64,000 bases of DNA, taken from contig NC_046681.1 of NCBI RefSeq assembly GCF_009870125.1, positions 5,097,001-5,161,000 on the forward strand. Direction: 5' to 3'. The notes under the pieces were generated by a model. It made no database searches. It was not told the origin of the DNA and worked only from the letters and a program-made list of their open reading frames with translations. The stretch comes from Drosophila pseudoobscura. Its lineage: Eukaryota > Arthropoda > Insecta > Diptera > Drosophilidae. The position numbers were made by a program, and so were the translations under genes. Below, in pieces: positions 12,568 to 24,990 of the stretch (the first letter of the stretch is position 1; each line of letters begins with the position of its first letter).

Positions 12568-15500
12568 TTAGAAATTATCTGGCTTCTCTGACATTTTTTG
12601 TAAATCTTTTATGAACGAATTGTCCTCCAGTGGAAATCTCCTCATCAAATCCGTTGCGGTCAAGTGGTGTCTGGTGTGATGCTCTGAGGGTTCGCGGCGT
12701 CCAAAAACTCGTAGATGATAAAGCAAAAACTCATAGAGGTACATCCGTTCGGGGCTGGCATAATGAAAGGCCACCGAATAATTGGAGCAGCAATTGAAGC
12801 CCTAACCGGAACGATGATTTGAAACAGTGATTGAAATTTGATGGCAGCAAGGGGATGATCAGACTCACAGTTTCGACCTCGGACACACTCATCAGCCGCA
12901 ACCAGTCCGGGGTAGTAGCGTTAGAGTCGGACATATAGCTCTCCAGATCCAATGGCATGAATTTGTGCTTTGCGTCGTCCCCTCCCAGCGCCTGTGCAGA
13001 GTCCACCAAATGAACGCCCACATTCTGCAGACAGATGCCCATGTAGAAGTCCTCAATGCCCATTCTCTTGGGCTGCGGACAAACCACTTCAGATTCATAG
13101 GCTTGGGTCATGAAACGATGCAGGGTCTCGCGGCTCAGGACATAGGAGGCGCCGCCAGACATGTAGCTCTGATTGGGAAAGACAAGCGGAGACATTAGCG
13201 GAGCCGTGGATGATGTTCCACCTTCACATGTTACATTCCATAATTAAAATTCCATAATTAATATTCCACACGCACCGCATTTATTTAGCGAACGAGCACC
13301 TGTACCATCCCACCAGAAACCTACAACCTTCAGACATGAATATTTACATACATCAAAGACCCAACAAAAAAGTGCCGCCCGCGGTTAGTAACGGTGTTAG
13401 GCTTTAGGCATAGCCACTACATCAAGCATTACGCTGCTAATCCTCCACTGGAGGTCGCTCCGCGGGTCTGAAGTGTCAAAATACGAATCAAATTCAAATG
13501 TGAACAAGCAGGGCTTACAAATTATTGGAAATGATGTATTGAATTTAATCAATTGTCACCTTTGCTCAGATCAGGTCAGTTAATTAAGCTGCAATGATGA
13601 TGAATTACATTTTGGATGGGTTGGAGAAAACATGACGGACGAATCAATGAGCCCTAATGATGTGAGCTTTGGACATATGGGGAGGGCTTCAAATACGACA
13701 CAGCTAGCCGATTGAGAGATTTTCGAATAGAGGAAGGCACTTTAACCCTCTGGGTAACTTTGCAGTTCGGAGTAAGCTAACTAAAAGCCGATCAGATCAT
13801 AATAAACCCAATATTTGTATGTATAAAAGATTCATTAAAGATTTATTAAAATATTCTAATTGACATAAGCGCCAGAGATCCCACAAATTCTAAAACAAAA
13901 GATTTATAAGACAAAACAAAGAAGTCAAGCAAATGATTATAACAATCAATCAAGAATCATTAGAGCGCCTTTGCTGCATTTTGGGAAATAATCATGTGAT
14001 AAATGTGCGAGAAACAGAAACGGAAAAAACAAAGGGAATACCAGTATTTTAATGCCTCAATTATGATACTCGTATTGGGGCTTGCATGGAGGCTAACAGC
14101 TGTGAACCCTCTACCGTACAGCCATACAACCTACAACCATACATCCATATGCTATATGCGGTCATAATGTTTGCACTTTGTCTGACCAGTCAAATGCTTG
14201 CACAACGCTTGAAAATGTCAAAAGGCAAGGCAAGTCTTTGGCTACTGCCAAGATCTTCAGATGGACCCAAGACAATGAGGCGGGGCTGTGAAAGATGCGA
14301 TGCTTGACAGGCGGCCCGATGACCGCGCTTGGAGTGGCACCAGGCGGCGCCGATTGCAGCCTGTTGGGGCTCCTAATGCGAATTTAATTTCTTATTTTCG
14401 ATGTGTCCGACTGAAATATGAATACGGAAAACGCAAGACAAGCAGCCAGATCTTAAATGATTTGCAGCAGCCGAATCAACCTTGTGGGATTGTGTCATTT
14501 GCCCAATAATAGATCCATAGATCGAACAATGCAAAATAAATCGATATTAATTATTGAGGAATTACACACACCAAAGCGGACCGGTTTTTCTGGCATTGAA
14601 CTTTAAGCGATTAGCACATTTCGCTATCCCAAAACATCTCTGAAGTATACGGCTATAAGAAAGTTCCGACAGAACAGAAAATCCGAAACGACGCTGGAAC
14701 ACCCTAGGGAAGGTTCGGCTTATTCGCACCACAATTAAATCAGTTCTAAAGGTAATCTTTAAAGGCAGCTTAGACGAGAAGTCCGATGGTCTCCAGCTAG
14801 AGTATCAATACAAGCGTTTGGCGACACTTTAATGTGACATATACAAACTGTTTTCGCCTGAAGCATGCCCACATATTTCCGAAGACATAATTCAATTAGT
14901 CCCGAAAACCAAAAACCGAGAAGCAAATCTTAATTTCAAAAATTTGCAATTCAGATTTTTGCGAGTCGCGTGAAGAAACGGGTGACTAGCATGGAAGATG
15001 GAGAGTTAATCGATGATGAAGCTAATGTCGATCACTTACCACATTATAGCGGGTCATCTTGTAGCCCAAATAGACAGGCGTTGTCGGGTCATAGGCGGAG
15101 AGCAGGTACTGCATGTTCTCCATGATGACATAGCTGTGGAGGGAGGGGAGGTGGATAAACTAAGGAGGCTCAGGCACAACAATTCTCATTCCACTCACGT
15201 ATCATCGTCTGCCTTCAGATACCAATCGAAGTCCTGTCCGTACTCCTGCCAGATATGGCGGAAACCCTCGCGGGTCTTGTTCCACAGATCCTCATAGCCG
15301 CCACCGCTGGGATCCACAACCTGGACGACTCCTAGCGGCTCGTAGCTCTCACTGCTGACGAACACCAGGCGGCTGCATCGCTTGCCCCAAGTGGCATGGA
15401 CATGTCGCGCCAAACTCTGCACATTCTCTGGACAGGTGAGCACCATGCAGAGAATCCTTGCGGCCGGCGCCTCCTCAAACCTTGCCAGGGGTGCTGTTGT

Positions 15501-15650
15501 GGCCGTCGGCAATGTGGAGGAGCTGGTGCACCACGGTGACGCACGGTTCACATCGTAGACGTACAGGAGCAGCACGAAGGCGAAGATAAATCCCGCCATG
15601 AAGCCAGTCATGAGATGCAGCTGCGACCGCAGCTTGATTTTGGCTGTCAT
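12568..15650 (-). CDS. C1GalT-like beta-1,3-galactosyltransferase (GT31)
   Basis: Four exons join in frame with GT-AG borders: 15650-15199, 15133-15040, 13168-12869, 12801-12568, giving 359 residues. By family it should be a Golgi type II membrane enzyme moving galactose from UDP-Gal to GalNAc-Ser/Thr (core 1 O-glycan). Seen: short cytoplasmic N terminus, a membrane segment about residues 13-34, the 'HVHATWGKRCSRLVFVSS' block, the metal/UDP-binding DDD at 148-150 (WYLKADDDT), 'YMSGGASYVLS', an acidic 'EDFYMGIC' block and 'GFNCCSNYSVAFHY' opening the last exon. Intron 2 is 1.87 kb, the others 65-67 bp or less. It is transcribed away from the cuticle gene at 16471. D. melanogaster has relatives (CG2975, CG2983, CG3119) that I recall from this chromosome region; which one is orthologous I cannot say. 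Family call firm; substrate inferred. Confidence 0.9.
13169..15039 (-). other. Long intron of C1GalT-like gene
   Basis: A 1.87 kb intron with donor at 15039 and acceptor ending at 13169. Nothing coding is visible in it on either strand. Confidence 0.75.
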
Positions 15651-16470
15651 TCTGCGTGTGAGGTGTGTTCTGTGCCGCGTCTGGTTCCCGATTGTCTTCG
15701 CTGCTGATTTTAGCCAAGTCTATCAGCAAAGGCAGCACAGCAGCAGTCGGCAACCGGTTTTGATCGTCTTCTTATCAAAACAATCAACTCTCTAATTTGG
15801 TGGGAGAGTAGAGGTAGAGATGGTCGTGCATCTAAGCACATTCTCATAAAAATCTAATCGCTTCCGCATAGAAAAATTCATATCAGATTGGTTCTTTCTG
15901 CAGATCTGTTCTTTATTTTGAATATACCATGGACGAAAAAAAGAGGTGAAAGTCATCCGCAGGTCGTGGTTGCACTTCAAAAATACACATCGAGCATAAT
16001 TCATATTTCGAAATACTAAGTAGAAAAAATATACGCGGAGAAAACATGACAGTGGGACTCAATTTGTAGCCATGGGGCAACGATCGGGCCAGCGAGGCGC
16101 CTCCGTCTCATTGCGCGCTGACGCTTGGCAGAGAGGTTCAGGTTCTGCTCAAGTTCTGCTCATCTATGTATGTTATCTGTCAAGCCAAATTCAATTTGGT
16201 CGAGACTTACGCAGCAGAAAAACTGGTACAAAATGAAAAAAATGAAAGTGTTACATATACTTGTTGATCGCATCGCTGTGGACAATGGGAAATCGATCAA
16301 TTGAAGCGCATGACATTGTATAACTTCGCTCATTGGGTAATACACTAGTCTCAGGGGATGAGGTATAAAAACTCCGAGTCGCCTCAATTATGACAACAGT
16401 TAGCTGACAATTTGTGGAGGCAGACGCAGACCAGACGCAGACCAACGGAAGGAAAATCTAAGCAATCGAG
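15651..16470. other. Divergent promoter region
   Basis: Lies between the start codons of the minus-strand galactosyltransferase gene and the plus-strand cuticle gene. The cuticle gene promoter can be placed near its right end; no clear core promoter is visible for the other gene. Confidence 0.5.
16364..16400 (+). promoter_or_regulatory. TATA/initiator promoter of Cpr23B
   Basis: A TATAAAA box at 16364-16370 is followed about 34 bp later by ACAGTT at 16396-16401, an initiator-like sequence. This spacing fits a fly TATA promoter and leaves a 5' leader of roughly 73 bases before the ATG at 16471. Confidence 0.65.
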
Positions 16471-17315
16471 ATGGCAGCAAAGGTGAGTCGGGACATAGGC
16501 TTTGCATAGGCTACCAACTGACACAATACCATTTGCATTTGCAGTTATTCGTCCTGCTGTCGCTGGCCGTTGTTGCCCAAGCGGAGTACAACTATAACGA
16601 GAAGGCAGCCACTGCCGTGAACACCCTGGAGCAGAGCTCCCCCAGCTCTGGGGAGGACTTCCTCAGCGACTACCACACGCCCAGCAACAATGCGCTGAAC
16701 TCCCAGGCCACTCCGGACGGTTACGACTATGTGCCGCCTCGGACAAACCAATTTGCAGCCGGCGGAAGCAGTTCGGCCAGTGTGCATGCCTCGAATCTAC
16801 TGCAAAGTGCCGCTAATGCCGCATCTGCATCGGCAGCCCTATTGCCTTCGCCACTGCCCATCCTGCGCCAACACCAGGAGCCGGAGGTTTTCCCGCCCGC
16901 CAGCTACAGCTTCAACTACGCCGTTAATGACGAGAGCACCGGCGACATCAAGGAGCACAGCGAGACCCGCGACGGCTATGTGGTGCGTGGATTCTACAGC
17001 CTGATCGATCCCGATGGCTACAAGCGCACCGTCACCTACACGGCCGATGATGTCCATGGCTTCAACGCAGTCGTGAATCGAGTACCATATGCCCTCAAGA
17101 CCGTGGCTGTTGCGGTGGCCCCTTCAGTGGTACCGGCCATTGCCTTGGATGAGCGCTCCAAGCTGCAAACAGTGGACATCACGCGGTCGTCGGGAGCTTC
17201 CCCTGTGGAATCTGAGGGATCTGAGGGATCTGGATCTGGATCTGGTGCGTTCTCCCACGATAGCTATGCCAATGCCCCTCGTGGCCTGGACGCTTCTGGT
17301 GGTCCCTACGCCTGA
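16471..17315 (+). CDS. Cpr23B: RR-2 cuticular protein
   Basis: Two exons, 16471-16482 and 16545-17315, encode 260 residues. The tiny first exon gives MAAK, and the second continues LFVLLSLAVVAQA, together a signal peptide of about 17 residues; a 4-codon first exon interrupting the signal peptide is typical of insect cuticle genes. Residues about 121-187 form an RR-2 (chitin_bind_4) domain: YSFNYAV..., GDIKEHSETRDGYVVRGFYS, then DGYKRTVTYTADDVHGFNAVV. The C-terminal tail is Ser/Gly rich. The product is secreted and should bind chitin in the exoskeleton. The symbol rests on the domain plus position beside C1GalT-like genes, as I recall for CG2973/Cpr23B at 23B. Poly(A) signal ATTAAA is at 17395-17400. 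Confidence 0.85.
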
Positions 17316-18731
17316 GTTCTGCTGCTCTGCTATGCGGTGCTTGTATACTGCTTCATTGTGTTCCATCTAATCCATCTAGTTCTGTAGATATTCCATTAAA
17401 TATGATTAACCAACACTGGTTTGATTTGTCAACACCAACATTTCGTGGCCCTAAGAAATCATAACTTTTGGTCAGTATGAAGCTTTCTCGCTGGCATTTC
17501 AACGTTTTCAAAGAAGCCAAAGTCTGTGTGGTGGCGTGTTCAAAAGGTTAATTGTGCAACAAACATATGGAACTGCCTTTTAAGTAGCGAAGATGCCTTA
17601 AAGATGTATTACCACTCGTCGAAAGAAACTGAAAGGTCAAAGCATCACGCCTTGTGATGGAAAGCTCTTAGAGACTCGTGTTTACCATTGGTTTCATAGA
17701 CGAAATGCAAGAGTACCATACACATATGTGGAGTACCTATAATTATTTCTAAGCCTCGGCCGTATTGGTTGAGCAGATCGTGACACGAGTTGGAATCATT
17801 GCACGCACTCCCCTCCAGGGGATAACTGTTTGAATGGTCTGGCAACATCTGGCATCCAAAAAGGCGTTAAGTTATTTCTTACCAAACGTATCCGCGGGGC
17901 CCGTTCAAGCCAAGTCTGTCAACAGCCGGCAAAGCGCGAAGACGTTTCGGTTATTTTGTTGTTTCTTTGTTATTTCTGTATTTTTTTATTCGGAGTCTGA
18001 AGTCGCGTTCGGGCCGCTTTAATGGCCTTTTCGCAGTGAGTGTCTTCGTGTTTGAAATTCTGTGCGAGTGCCGTACCGGAGAGCATAAAGTGGAAAGAAA
18101 GCGGCCGAGAGAAGAGCCGCATAATTGCTCACCCACACACACACCCGAGCCCATCGCCCAGAGCCCAAAGCAGGGACAGCAGTAGAAGGCAGCAATTTGA
18201 GACGGGCCAAATCCAAATCCGATTGCAACGGGTCGCAGAAGCGTCACCGAGGCGGGGCGAGGCGAGGCACGGCCCAGGCAATTGCAAATCGAATCGAATT
18301 TAAACATCTTGCGAGTAAATGTACCCGTGTACAGAAGAGATACGAGTATAAGTACAACCACCGTTCCATACATGCATACTCCAACAACTTTATGCATGTT
18401 TGTGCGTCCCGAAGGTCAACCGCATCTTTACAAGCTTTCGTCTCTGCGGCAGTGCCTCCAGAATGTGTTAATTCGGTGTTTCAGTGACAACAACAACAAC
18501 AACAACAGGCGACGGCAGCACAGCACCCAGAGCTTATACATACATACATATGTATGTACATACTCGCACAACGACAGCGACAACATTTTTTTAGATTTGC
18601 ATAAAAAAGTAAACAAAAGCCGCCTATAACAAATATAAAATAAAAAACCATACCTACAAAAATTATAAAAAACAACAACAAGCTGAGGAAAATAAAAGCA
18701 AACCCAATACCGAACACGAACCCCATAGAAG
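17316..18731. other. Intergenic region and 5' leader
   Basis: Holds the cuticle gene 3' end (poly(A) signal 17395) and, in its right half, A-rich CAA-repeat sequence and a TACATATGTA run at about 18537-18562 that probably form the untranslated leader of the next gene. No other coding sequence is seen. Confidence 0.5.
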
Positions 18732-20898
18732 ATGAGCATATTTAGGCATTATCGGAAGCGCATGGAGCTGCTCTTGATGCTACTGATCGGCCTGGCTTGG
18801 GGGATCCTATTGTCCGAGCTCTTGCAGCGGGCTCGCTGGCAGCTCGACGAAGAAGACAAGCCATACCAAAGAAGCAATTACCCGCCAAGCAGCTACATGT
18901 GGAGCACTTCGGATCCATCGTACCAACTGACAACCATGCCCAACAACCTGACCACCGACAGGGGAGATCTGGCTGAGCGGCTCTTCAAGGAGACCCGCGT
19001 GCTGTGCATGGTGCTGACCAGTCCGAAGACCCACCGGACCCGGGCAATTCACATCAAGCGCACCTGGGGCTCGCGCTGCAACGAGTTGATCTTCGTGAGC
19101 ACCAAGTCGGACAAGGAGCTGGGCACGGTGGCGCTCAAGGTGAAGGAAGGATATAGCAACCTCTGGGGGAAAACGCGAGCTGGTCTGCAGTATGTTTACA
19201 CGCATTTTCAGAACTACGATTGGTTCCTCAAGGCGGACGATGACACGTGAGTGCTATTAACACAAATACAGTTCAGAGAATTGCCCTTGCAGCTGCCAGG
19301 AATAAAGATCATCAATATATCCTCAGGGTTATTCAGAAAAGTGATTGAACATCAATTATACTATGCGACAAAATAGAACTTGATTTCCGCTGTGAACCAA
19401 ACCGACTTATTTGATAGATTTGGGGCTTTAAAATTGTCTAATAGGTTTTTCTTTTCCTAGGTTTTTTTCTTTAATTTTTACTATCAGACGTAGTGCTTCT
19501 TTTATTCACACAATTTAAGTACCTTTTATCTGGTTGTATTGAACTTTGCAATTCTTAAAAGGGGATAAATTCAGCTATTATTCAGATTCAAACACTTTGT
19601 GGCTTAAGCTCACCGTCTGAAAAATATTGAGCTTTCAAATTACAAATTGATCATTTTTGTGCGGTATTTTTCCAAACTCGAGAAAAGTCATAAGAAAGGC
19701 ATAAAAGTCGGTTTGGTTCACAGCGAAAACGTGGTGTTGTTATTTAGTATAATAGAGACCAGATAATGTGCATATTTGGCGAAATATTGGGCCATGCACA
19801 TTTCAGCCATTCTCTCCAATTGTTTTAACCACTATTTTGGAATTCCAGTTATGTGGTGATGGAGAACCTGCGCTCCTTTCTGTACGCGTTCACGCCAAAG
19901 GCGCCTGTTTACTTTGGCAGCAAGTTTAGGGTGCATGTGAAGCAGGTAATGGCTCGATCGATGGTCGCCCCACCACATCGAAGTTATAATGATATAATGG
20001 ACCTCTCCTGCAGGGCTATATGTCGGGAGGAGCTGGCTATGTGCTCAGCAAGGAGGCCCTGCTTCGGTTTATGGAACACGGCTTTAGCAACAGCAGTATC
20101 TGCAGCAATCGCAGCATCGGCTTCGAGGATGTGGAGCTCGGACGCTGCATGCAGGCAGTGGGCGTTGCGGCAGGGGACTCCCGTGATGAGCATGGCCTGG
20201 CCCGCTTTATGCCCTTCTCGCCGCTGCACTGGTTCGCGGACTCGCCGAAGTGGTACAGACCCTACCGCTTCTACACCTCGTCAAATGTAAGAAGGGTTCT
20301 AGAATGGTATCTGATATCGTGATCAACTTTTTGAAATACTTCCTAGCAGAGCACAAACGATTGCTGCTCGAACTCGGCCATCTCCTTCCACTACAGCAAT
20401 GCCAAGGACTTCTACGTGCTCGACTATGTCATCTACAAGTTAAGAGCCTTCGGCGTAAGCAGGCCTCAGGAGCAGCTGCCAATGAAGCAGCCATTCCAGG
20501 AGGTTATGGAGTCCTTGCAAAAGTGGCGAACTTCCAAGCCAGAAAAGCTGACGCCAGCAATTGGGGACCACAAAAATAAGCAAAAACTAAAGCCAAACGT
20601 TAAGACAAAAGCCATACCAACATTGAAAGCTAAGCACGATCCAAAATCTAAATCCAAAACTATACACAGACCTAAGCCCAAAACTACAACCAACACTACA
20701 CCCAAAACTACACCCAAAACTACACCCAAAACTGCACAAAAAATATCACACAAAACCACACACAAAACTACACACAAAACTGCACACGAAACAACACACA
20801 AAACATCAAACAAAACTACACCCAAAACACTACACAATCCGAATCCTAAAACCAAAACTAAAATAACACCCAAACCTAAAGTCGAAACTGAGGGCTAA
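18732..20898 (+). CDS. C1GalT-like galactosyltransferase with Lys/Thr tail
   Basis: Four exons, 18732-19246, 19849-19945, 20014-20286 and 20350-20898, join in frame into 477 residues. Intron positions match the four-exon gene at 12568-15650, showing common descent. Seen: membrane segment about residues 12-30, 'HIKRTWGSRCNELIFVS', DDD at 169-171 (WFLKADDDT), '[11 protein letters not shown]', 'EDVELGRCMQAVGV' and 'DCCSNSAISFHY'. The family acts in the Golgi on GalNAc-Ser/Thr using UDP-galactose. Unusual: after the catalytic domain, roughly the last 110 residues are a low-complexity tail of KTTPKTT- and HKTTHKT-type repeats, absent from the neighbouring paralogues. The tail is basic and rich in Thr-Pro, so it could itself be an O-glycosylation target; that is inference. 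Intron 1 contains a TIR-bounded element. Confidence 0.9.
19388..19725. mobile_element. MITE-like TIR element in an intron
   Basis: Positions 19388-19408 and 19705-19725 are perfect 21-bp inverted repeats beginning CGCTGTGAACC. They bound a 338-bp AT-rich stretch with no open frame, sitting in the first intron of the C1GalT-like gene. Complementarity continues imperfectly a few bases outward (TTTC/GAAA). I see no clear target-site duplication, so the superfamily is undecided. Fits a non-autonomous DNA transposon. Confidence 0.7.
20569..20895 (+). repeat. Coding tandem repeat (Lys-Thr tail)
   Basis: Degenerate short repeats of the type ACACCCAAAACT / ACACACAAAACT, kept in frame with the galactosyltransferase. 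Frame and codon pattern are preserved to the stop at 20898. Confidence 0.8.
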
Positions 20899-21126
20899 CC
20901 ATTTTCTTAACGCGACTGCCGGAAACCATGCCAAAGAGAAAAAACCAACGCAGAATTTGAAAAATAAAATAAACGGGATCATATGTTAAATCTAAATCCT
21001 AAACTATATTCTGAACTAGTCGTAAGTCATCCAATTGTTAATAAATCATGTCGCAATCATGCACTTTCCCTTACACGTTTACTTATTTATTTATGACATA
21101 TGTACATCTTGAATCTGACAAATTGA

Positions 21127-23036
21127 TTATTGTTGGCCCCTTCGGACGACTACGGCAGAGCGATTTCCACACTTCGTTCTGGGATGCCCCATTATGATGC
21201 CATAGGGACGGGCACTATATAAAACTGCTTCTAGAAAGTGCATTTCATAGGGCGATACTTTGTGCATTGTTATCGAATAGGTTGAACAGCAATTGATTCC
21301 CTGAAAGTGGAAATAAACCATGTATCAAAACACATGCAAGGAAGAACTCTCTACAGACCTTTTGGAATGTATGAATCTGAAACTTTTTCAACCAATCGAT
21401 AAAGTCGGCACGTCCTGGTATGAGAAAGTACTCTAGGCCGATGGGAAAGAATCTATGTCGATTATAGTGGTCCCTAGAGTCACCGTCCGTGACATTTAAC
21501 GTATTCATGCAGATACCCATTTGATAGTCCTCAGTGCCTTCGCCTTTCGCCCTGCACATCGATTTGCCGATACCTCGGGTGATGAACATCTGAAGGGCCT
21601 TCCTGCTGAGCACATAGCCAGCTCCACCGGACATATAAGTAACTTTCCCCAACCGAAAGTTGCAGCCAAAGTGAATCGGAGTATCCGGGGAATAGCTGGA
21701 AAGCATGTATCGCATATTCTCGATTATGGCATAGGTATCGTCGTCGGCCTTAAAGAACCAGTCCGCCTCATGGCGGTAATGCCTATAGGCATGCCTGAAG
21801 GCCGCCTTTGTCTTTCCCCAGAGAAAATCGTAGCTATCGCTGATATTCAGGCCAACAATGTCCACTCCAACTCCAGGTGACCCCACGTGAGGGGAGCTGC
21901 TGTAGAAGACCACCCTGTTGCAATGGCGCCCCCAGGTTTCGCTTATGGTTTTCGTACCACTCAGGTGGTTTGTGGGCCAGGTTAGGACTAGACAGAGAAC
22001 CCGTACGGATTGGCTGAGCCGTCTGGCCAGTGTATCATTGATCGCTTTGGCCTCTATGTGATTGGGGAAATGTACAGACCTCAGCTCTGGCAGTGGATTG
22101 ACGTATCCGTAGGGTCGTAGGTGGTACAGCAGAAAGTCCAGGACATGCAATTGATTTGAATTGACGTATGGATAAAGGATTCCACGACCAAAGCAGCTCT
22201 CACGACTCTGCGAAAGACAATGGATTTCTGATCATAGCAGACACACACATACCCCCAAGACTTACTTGATTTTCGTAGACCGATCGATAGGTGCAAGGCC
22301 ACAGCCAGAACTTGGTGCGCAGATGGAAGGGCAGCACCTCTTCCTGCACATGAAACGGTAAAAGCTTGTCGCTTGGTCCTCGATCCATTCGAGCCAAGCA
22401 AGCCCGCAAGCTGGAGCCATCCTGCAGGCAGTTCTCCGCCGTCAGGTGCTCCAGTGCTCCACGACTGAAAATGTGGTCGGTGGTTGCTCCTTTGCCTACA
22501 TGGGCGTAGGAATAGAAGCCGTGCTGGGCACTGAAGTAGATCGCCTGAGAGGGTGAATAGGGGGCCAGCATATGGCGGAGATTCTCCACAATCACATAGG
22601 TTCCCATAGAGACGCTCAACAGCCAGTCCAACTTATGGTGGTTGTTGCGATAGATCCACAGGTACGCCTCCGTCAGACTGATCTCCCTCGAATCGAATAC
22701 ACTCAATTCATTGCAGCGACAGCCCCAAGTCTTCCGGATGTGCTCTGCCTTCATTGCATCGAATCCGTTGCCCAAGTCCTCCAGATAAAGCAGGCAATGC
22801 ACACGCACACTCTCGTAAAGTAGCTTGGCTATTTGTTTGTCGTCCCACTGCTGGGCCCGCAATCCAACGTCATAGCTGCTTATCGACTCCTTGTATGGCT
22901 TGAAGACAAACTCGTGGAGTTTGTAAAAGGTAGAACTTCGGAAAAATATTACCAGCTCGAGTACCGCCAGCCAGCCCGCAAAAGACAGAACCAGAATCCG
23001 CCATAGTTCGGCGACTTGCACTCGAATCAATTTCAT
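21127..23036 (-). CDS. Two-domain C1GalT-like protein, first domain degenerate
   Basis: Three exons, 23036-22266, 22207-21359 and 21300-21127, join in phase 0 with GT-AG borders to give 597 residues containing two consecutive GT31 domains. Domain 1 has a membrane segment (about residues 12-32) and 'HIRKTWGCRCNELSVF', but the catalytic DDD is replaced by Ser-Met-Gly (143-145) and '[11 protein letters not shown]' is lost, so it should be inactive. Exon 2 opens with the end of domain 1 ('LHVLDFLLYHLRPYG') and runs without a stop into domain 2, which has no membrane anchor of its own. Domain 2 keeps 'ISETWGRHCNRVVFYSS', DDD at 412-414 (WFFKADDDTY), '[11 protein letters not shown]' and ends with 'GINCCSTYSITMHKV'. 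The intron found after DDDT in the paralogues is missing in both domains. I start at ATG 23036, just ahead of the membrane segment. The alternative is two closely packed genes, but domain 2 then lacks an ATG and anchor. Confidence 0.8.
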
Positions 23037-24519
23037 TTTCCCAGCTGTAGAATTGAACAATAAGAACGGGTTGCTTTGATTAAAGTAGAATTTTTACTCA
23101 GAGGCAAGGGCATGCTGCTGTACTTATAGTTAGCCAGATAATACCAGAAACTATTACGGTTTATGTAAGCACCCTAATTGGTATCGGATGATGACTGCCA
23201 GATGCTTTCTCTCTCACTCTCTCTTTGTCTGTATTTTGTCACAATTTTTCTCGAACTTCTCCTGAGAATGGGAAAAACACGAAGAGAAAGAGAGGAACCA
23301 CTACCTCTAGAGTATTTTCCGTTTTTCACCTTTCCACCTTATAACCTATTTGATCAGAATTTAAAAAAATTATATCTGTTTCCATTTTTCCTGATACTGC
23401 TTTCGATTCTGCTACTTCTGCCTCTGTCTCTCTTTTCAAACCAACACCAGCCGTTACGTCTCGCACCCCTCCGCCAGAGTGAAACTATACCGCACGAGGG
23501 AAAGTGCGTGAGAAGGGGTAGTGTAGAAGACACACTCCTGTAAATTCTGTGAAATGGAGCAAAAATATTTAACACATCCTCTGTGAATGCCCTGAAGCCT
23601 ATAGAAGGAGTCCTCGACAGCGTCGCAACAGTCTCGACAGTCTTGCAACAGTGCCGCCTCCGAGGATTTGGGAAATAAAATACACCAGATTGCTAAGCTA
23701 TGTTATGTACCAGTGAAGTACGAGTACGACTAGATCAAAGACTCGAATAAGTTAAGGAGGACATTTATTTCAATCAATTTCTGCCTTAGCTATCCCCCAA
23801 AGGAATTTTCTTCTCATACTTTGCCATACAATAAATAAGACTTTCTTCGGCTAGGGTACCTCACAAAGATAAGGCAAATTCGTTGCGCAGACTCTGTCAT
23901 TCAATACATTGTAATTTTTGATGGACCCTCTGTACCCCATGTCATGGTAGTGCTCCTTTCCTTACTGATTATTAGGCTCCCCTGTATACCAGATTTGATG
24001 TGTAATGGGTTCTTTAGTTGAGTGCCAAGTATGCGGACCCCATATGGGCCAGTCCCTACCCGAGTTACAGTATACGAACGATATTGCTTTTAAAAAGATA
24101 AAGTTTGACCGAATCCCATTCTTCGATGGTTTTGAATAGTAGTCTAATAGTTCTAATAGTTCTAATAGTAGTCTATGTAACAATTTTAACGAATTACGCT
24201 GAGGGTTTATTCACTCCACGTTGACCAGACAACTAGATAAAATGCTGACTAATGAGTCCTTATAATCTAATCAACCCAATCAAACCAACCCAGCAAATGT
24301 GTTTCTTGGGCCGAAACTTTCGATTCTTCCTTCGGTCGGAGGGACCAGCCCTGCGTTCTGATGAAGATAGGAGGTAGATCCGTTGTGGAGGTAGATCGTG
24401 GGGGAGTAGATCGGTAACGGCGGGGCCGTTATCACTCACCGAAGGCTGATACCCCCGACTCGTAACTGGTTACCAATTGCCTTCAACGTCTTGATTTTTT
24501 TCTCTCCTCGCAGGCTCAT
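23037..24519. other. Gene-free region
   Basis: Contains pyrimidine-rich stretches, a short TAATAGTTC repeat near 24140-24175 and no recognisable gene. It separates the galactosyltransferase cluster from the rearranged protease-homologue block. Confidence 0.5.
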
Positions 24520-24990
24520 TACTCTCCTGCTCTCGTGCTCTCCTGCGCGGTACGATTTTACCGACTCTCGACCTTAAACTCACTGTCCTCTCCTCCGCCG
24601 CGCATCGGTGTCCAAGAATGTTCCTGACGCTCCGTTCGGGCTTACGGTTCGAGCGGGGCAGGAACCTGCCGCAGGACTAGAGGTTGCCCTTACAGTGTGG
24701 TAATTTAACTATCGCGGTACATTTGGACATTTTACCGCAAAATTTCAACCATTCAAAAATATGGAAGGACTCGGCGTCATGTCTTATGAGCGAGGTTACA
24801 TAGTTACATACTATTTAAACCACTGGCAATAATTTATTGATCGTAACATAGAAAAAATGGATCAAGCACACCTTCGACACCACACCTCAGGAGTTTTTAG
24901 ATGTGTTTCTTCAATAATGGTTTGTTCAATAATAAATTCAGAAAGAATTATCAGAAGACAGGAGACAAACATCAGAGAGGTTATTCAAAC

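Noticed and set aside
15013-17370. Long frames opposite to the galactosyltransferase and cuticle exons
   Set aside because: Shadows of real coding exons on the other strand.
23178-23543. 121-codon frame rich in Leu/Phe/Pro
   Set aside because: Arises from a pyrimidine-rich tract; no homology recognised.
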